A DNA stretch of 6,755 nt from Planctomycetota bacterium (GTDB taxonomy: Bacteria > Planctomycetota > Phycisphaerae > WQYP01). The stretch lies in NCBI GenBank assembly GCA_021805585.1, contig JAJZEY010000407.1, forward strand, positions 1 through 6,755. Direction: 5' to 3'. The position numbers and the translations under genes were made by a program. Below the pieces are notes generated by a model. That model saw nothing but the letters and a program-made list of their open reading frames with translations. It searched no databases and was not told where the DNA came from. The first letter of the stretch is position 1; the number at the start of each line of letters is the position of its first letter. This document shows, piece after piece, positions 6,488-6,755 of this stretch.

Positions 6488-6515
6488 ATTGTAGCATATC
6501 CTCAAGCCAGTGGAA
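6488..6515 (-). promoter_or_regulatory. Candidate sigma-70 extended -10 promoter reading toward secA
   Basis: The minus strand has TGC followed by TACAAT (6496-6488), a full extended -10, with TTCCAC (6515-6510) 16 bases upstream as a 4-of-6 -35. Transcription would begin near 6481, about 155 bases before the GTG of the 198-codon ORF and about 850 before secA. It is the best promoter-like sequence I see in the window. Confidence 0.45.
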
Positions 6516-6540
6516 TAGCGGCGGGAAGCGGCTTTTCGAT

Positions 6541-6567
6541 GGGCAATCATAAGAGGGGTAATCATAA
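6541..6567. repeat. Direct repeat GGGYAATCATAA, 15-base period
   Basis: GGGCAATCATAA (6541-6552) and GGGTAATCATAA (6556-6567) differ at one base and are offset by 15. They lie 26-52 bases upstream of the candidate -35, a usual place for activator binding. Confidence 0.45.
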
Positions 6568-6755
6568 TGATGTGGCGATACTCCGCAAATTGGTCAATTG
6601 GTTAAAAACACTGCGTTGCGGCACGGATGGTTTAAGTAAATTTCACCGCGGGGGGGGCGAAGGCACGGGATTACCATAATGGCCGACGGGTGTTACCACC
6701 AAGATATGAGGGCACGAGGATACAACGCGGTTTTCAATGGCATGCCACCGACCTC
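6568..6755. other. No supported gene at the right end
   Basis: Only short frames are present. On the minus strand a 36-codon frame enters from the right edge and ends with TGA at 6643-6645 (last residues PSPPPR); it could be the tail of an upstream gene but matches nothing I know. On the plus strand ATG 6679 opens a frame that reaches the edge (MADGCYHQDMRARGYNAVF), also unrecognised. A run of eight G at 6650-6657 is a likely place for length error, and it would shift any frame across it. TGGCATGCCA at 6738-6747 is a ten-base palindrome. Confidence 0.3.

Noticed and set aside
6416..6679. An 87-codon plus-strand frame with a TAATG overlap to the next ATG
   Set aside because: TTG start without a ribosome binding site, no recognisable motif, and it crosses the eight-G run and the candidate promoter region. 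The overlap alone is not enough.
1..6755. CRISPR array, insertion sequence, tRNA or rRNA
   Set aside because: I saw no regularly spaced repeats, no transposase-like frame with terminal inverted repeats, and no tRNA or rRNA signature on either strand.

Overview
All confidently identified genes in this window lie on the minus strand and read, in transcription order from high to low coordinates, (unassigned leader region and small ORFs) - secA - der - htrA-like. The encoded proteins are housekeeping bacterial proteins: the Sec translocase motor ATPase SecA, the double GTPase Der/EngA of 50S ribosome assembly, and the N-terminus of an exported HtrA/Deg-type serine protease that runs off the left edge. 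The wording of Der (for example VDPTAGVTRDR and HRAQRSIRRADLV) and of SecA (YGTSSEFGFDYLRDN, a very long C-terminal half, a short GRGTDISLGEG segment) resembles Planctomycetota from memory of the families. That assignment is an inference, not a search result. The DNA is fairly GC-rich with mixed third positions, and nothing points to recent transfer.

Region by region. 1-343 holds the HtrA-like N-terminus with a signal peptide. 344-439 is its short 5' region. 440-1828 is a complete der. 1829-1923 is a 95-base spacer without a clear terminator, so secA and der are probably cotranscribed. 1924-5628 is secA, interrupted by a single in-frame TGA at 3292-3294 that separates a 778-residue N-terminal part from a 454-residue C-terminal part; both sides are in the same frame and otherwise well conserved. 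5629-6325 holds a short 16-codon leader ORF with a hairpin and, further upstream, a 198-codon ORF with a signal-like N-terminus, a good Shine-Dalgarno sequence and an A-P-P-containing C-terminus, placed where SecM sits in E. coli. 6326-6755 holds a candidate extended -10 promoter, a terminator-like hairpin in the predicted leader, a 15-bp palindrome and a direct repeat upstream of the promoter. I see no convincing gene there.

Working together: SecA drives preproteins through SecYEG, the HtrA-like protease would be a Sec (or Tat) client that handles damaged envelope proteins, and Der serves ribosome assembly. The points most worth a second look are the in-frame TGA in an essential gene, a five-copy W-x4-[F/Y]-x8-hydrophobic repeat that enlarges the SecA wing region, and the possible SecM-like secretion-monitor arrangement upstream of secA.
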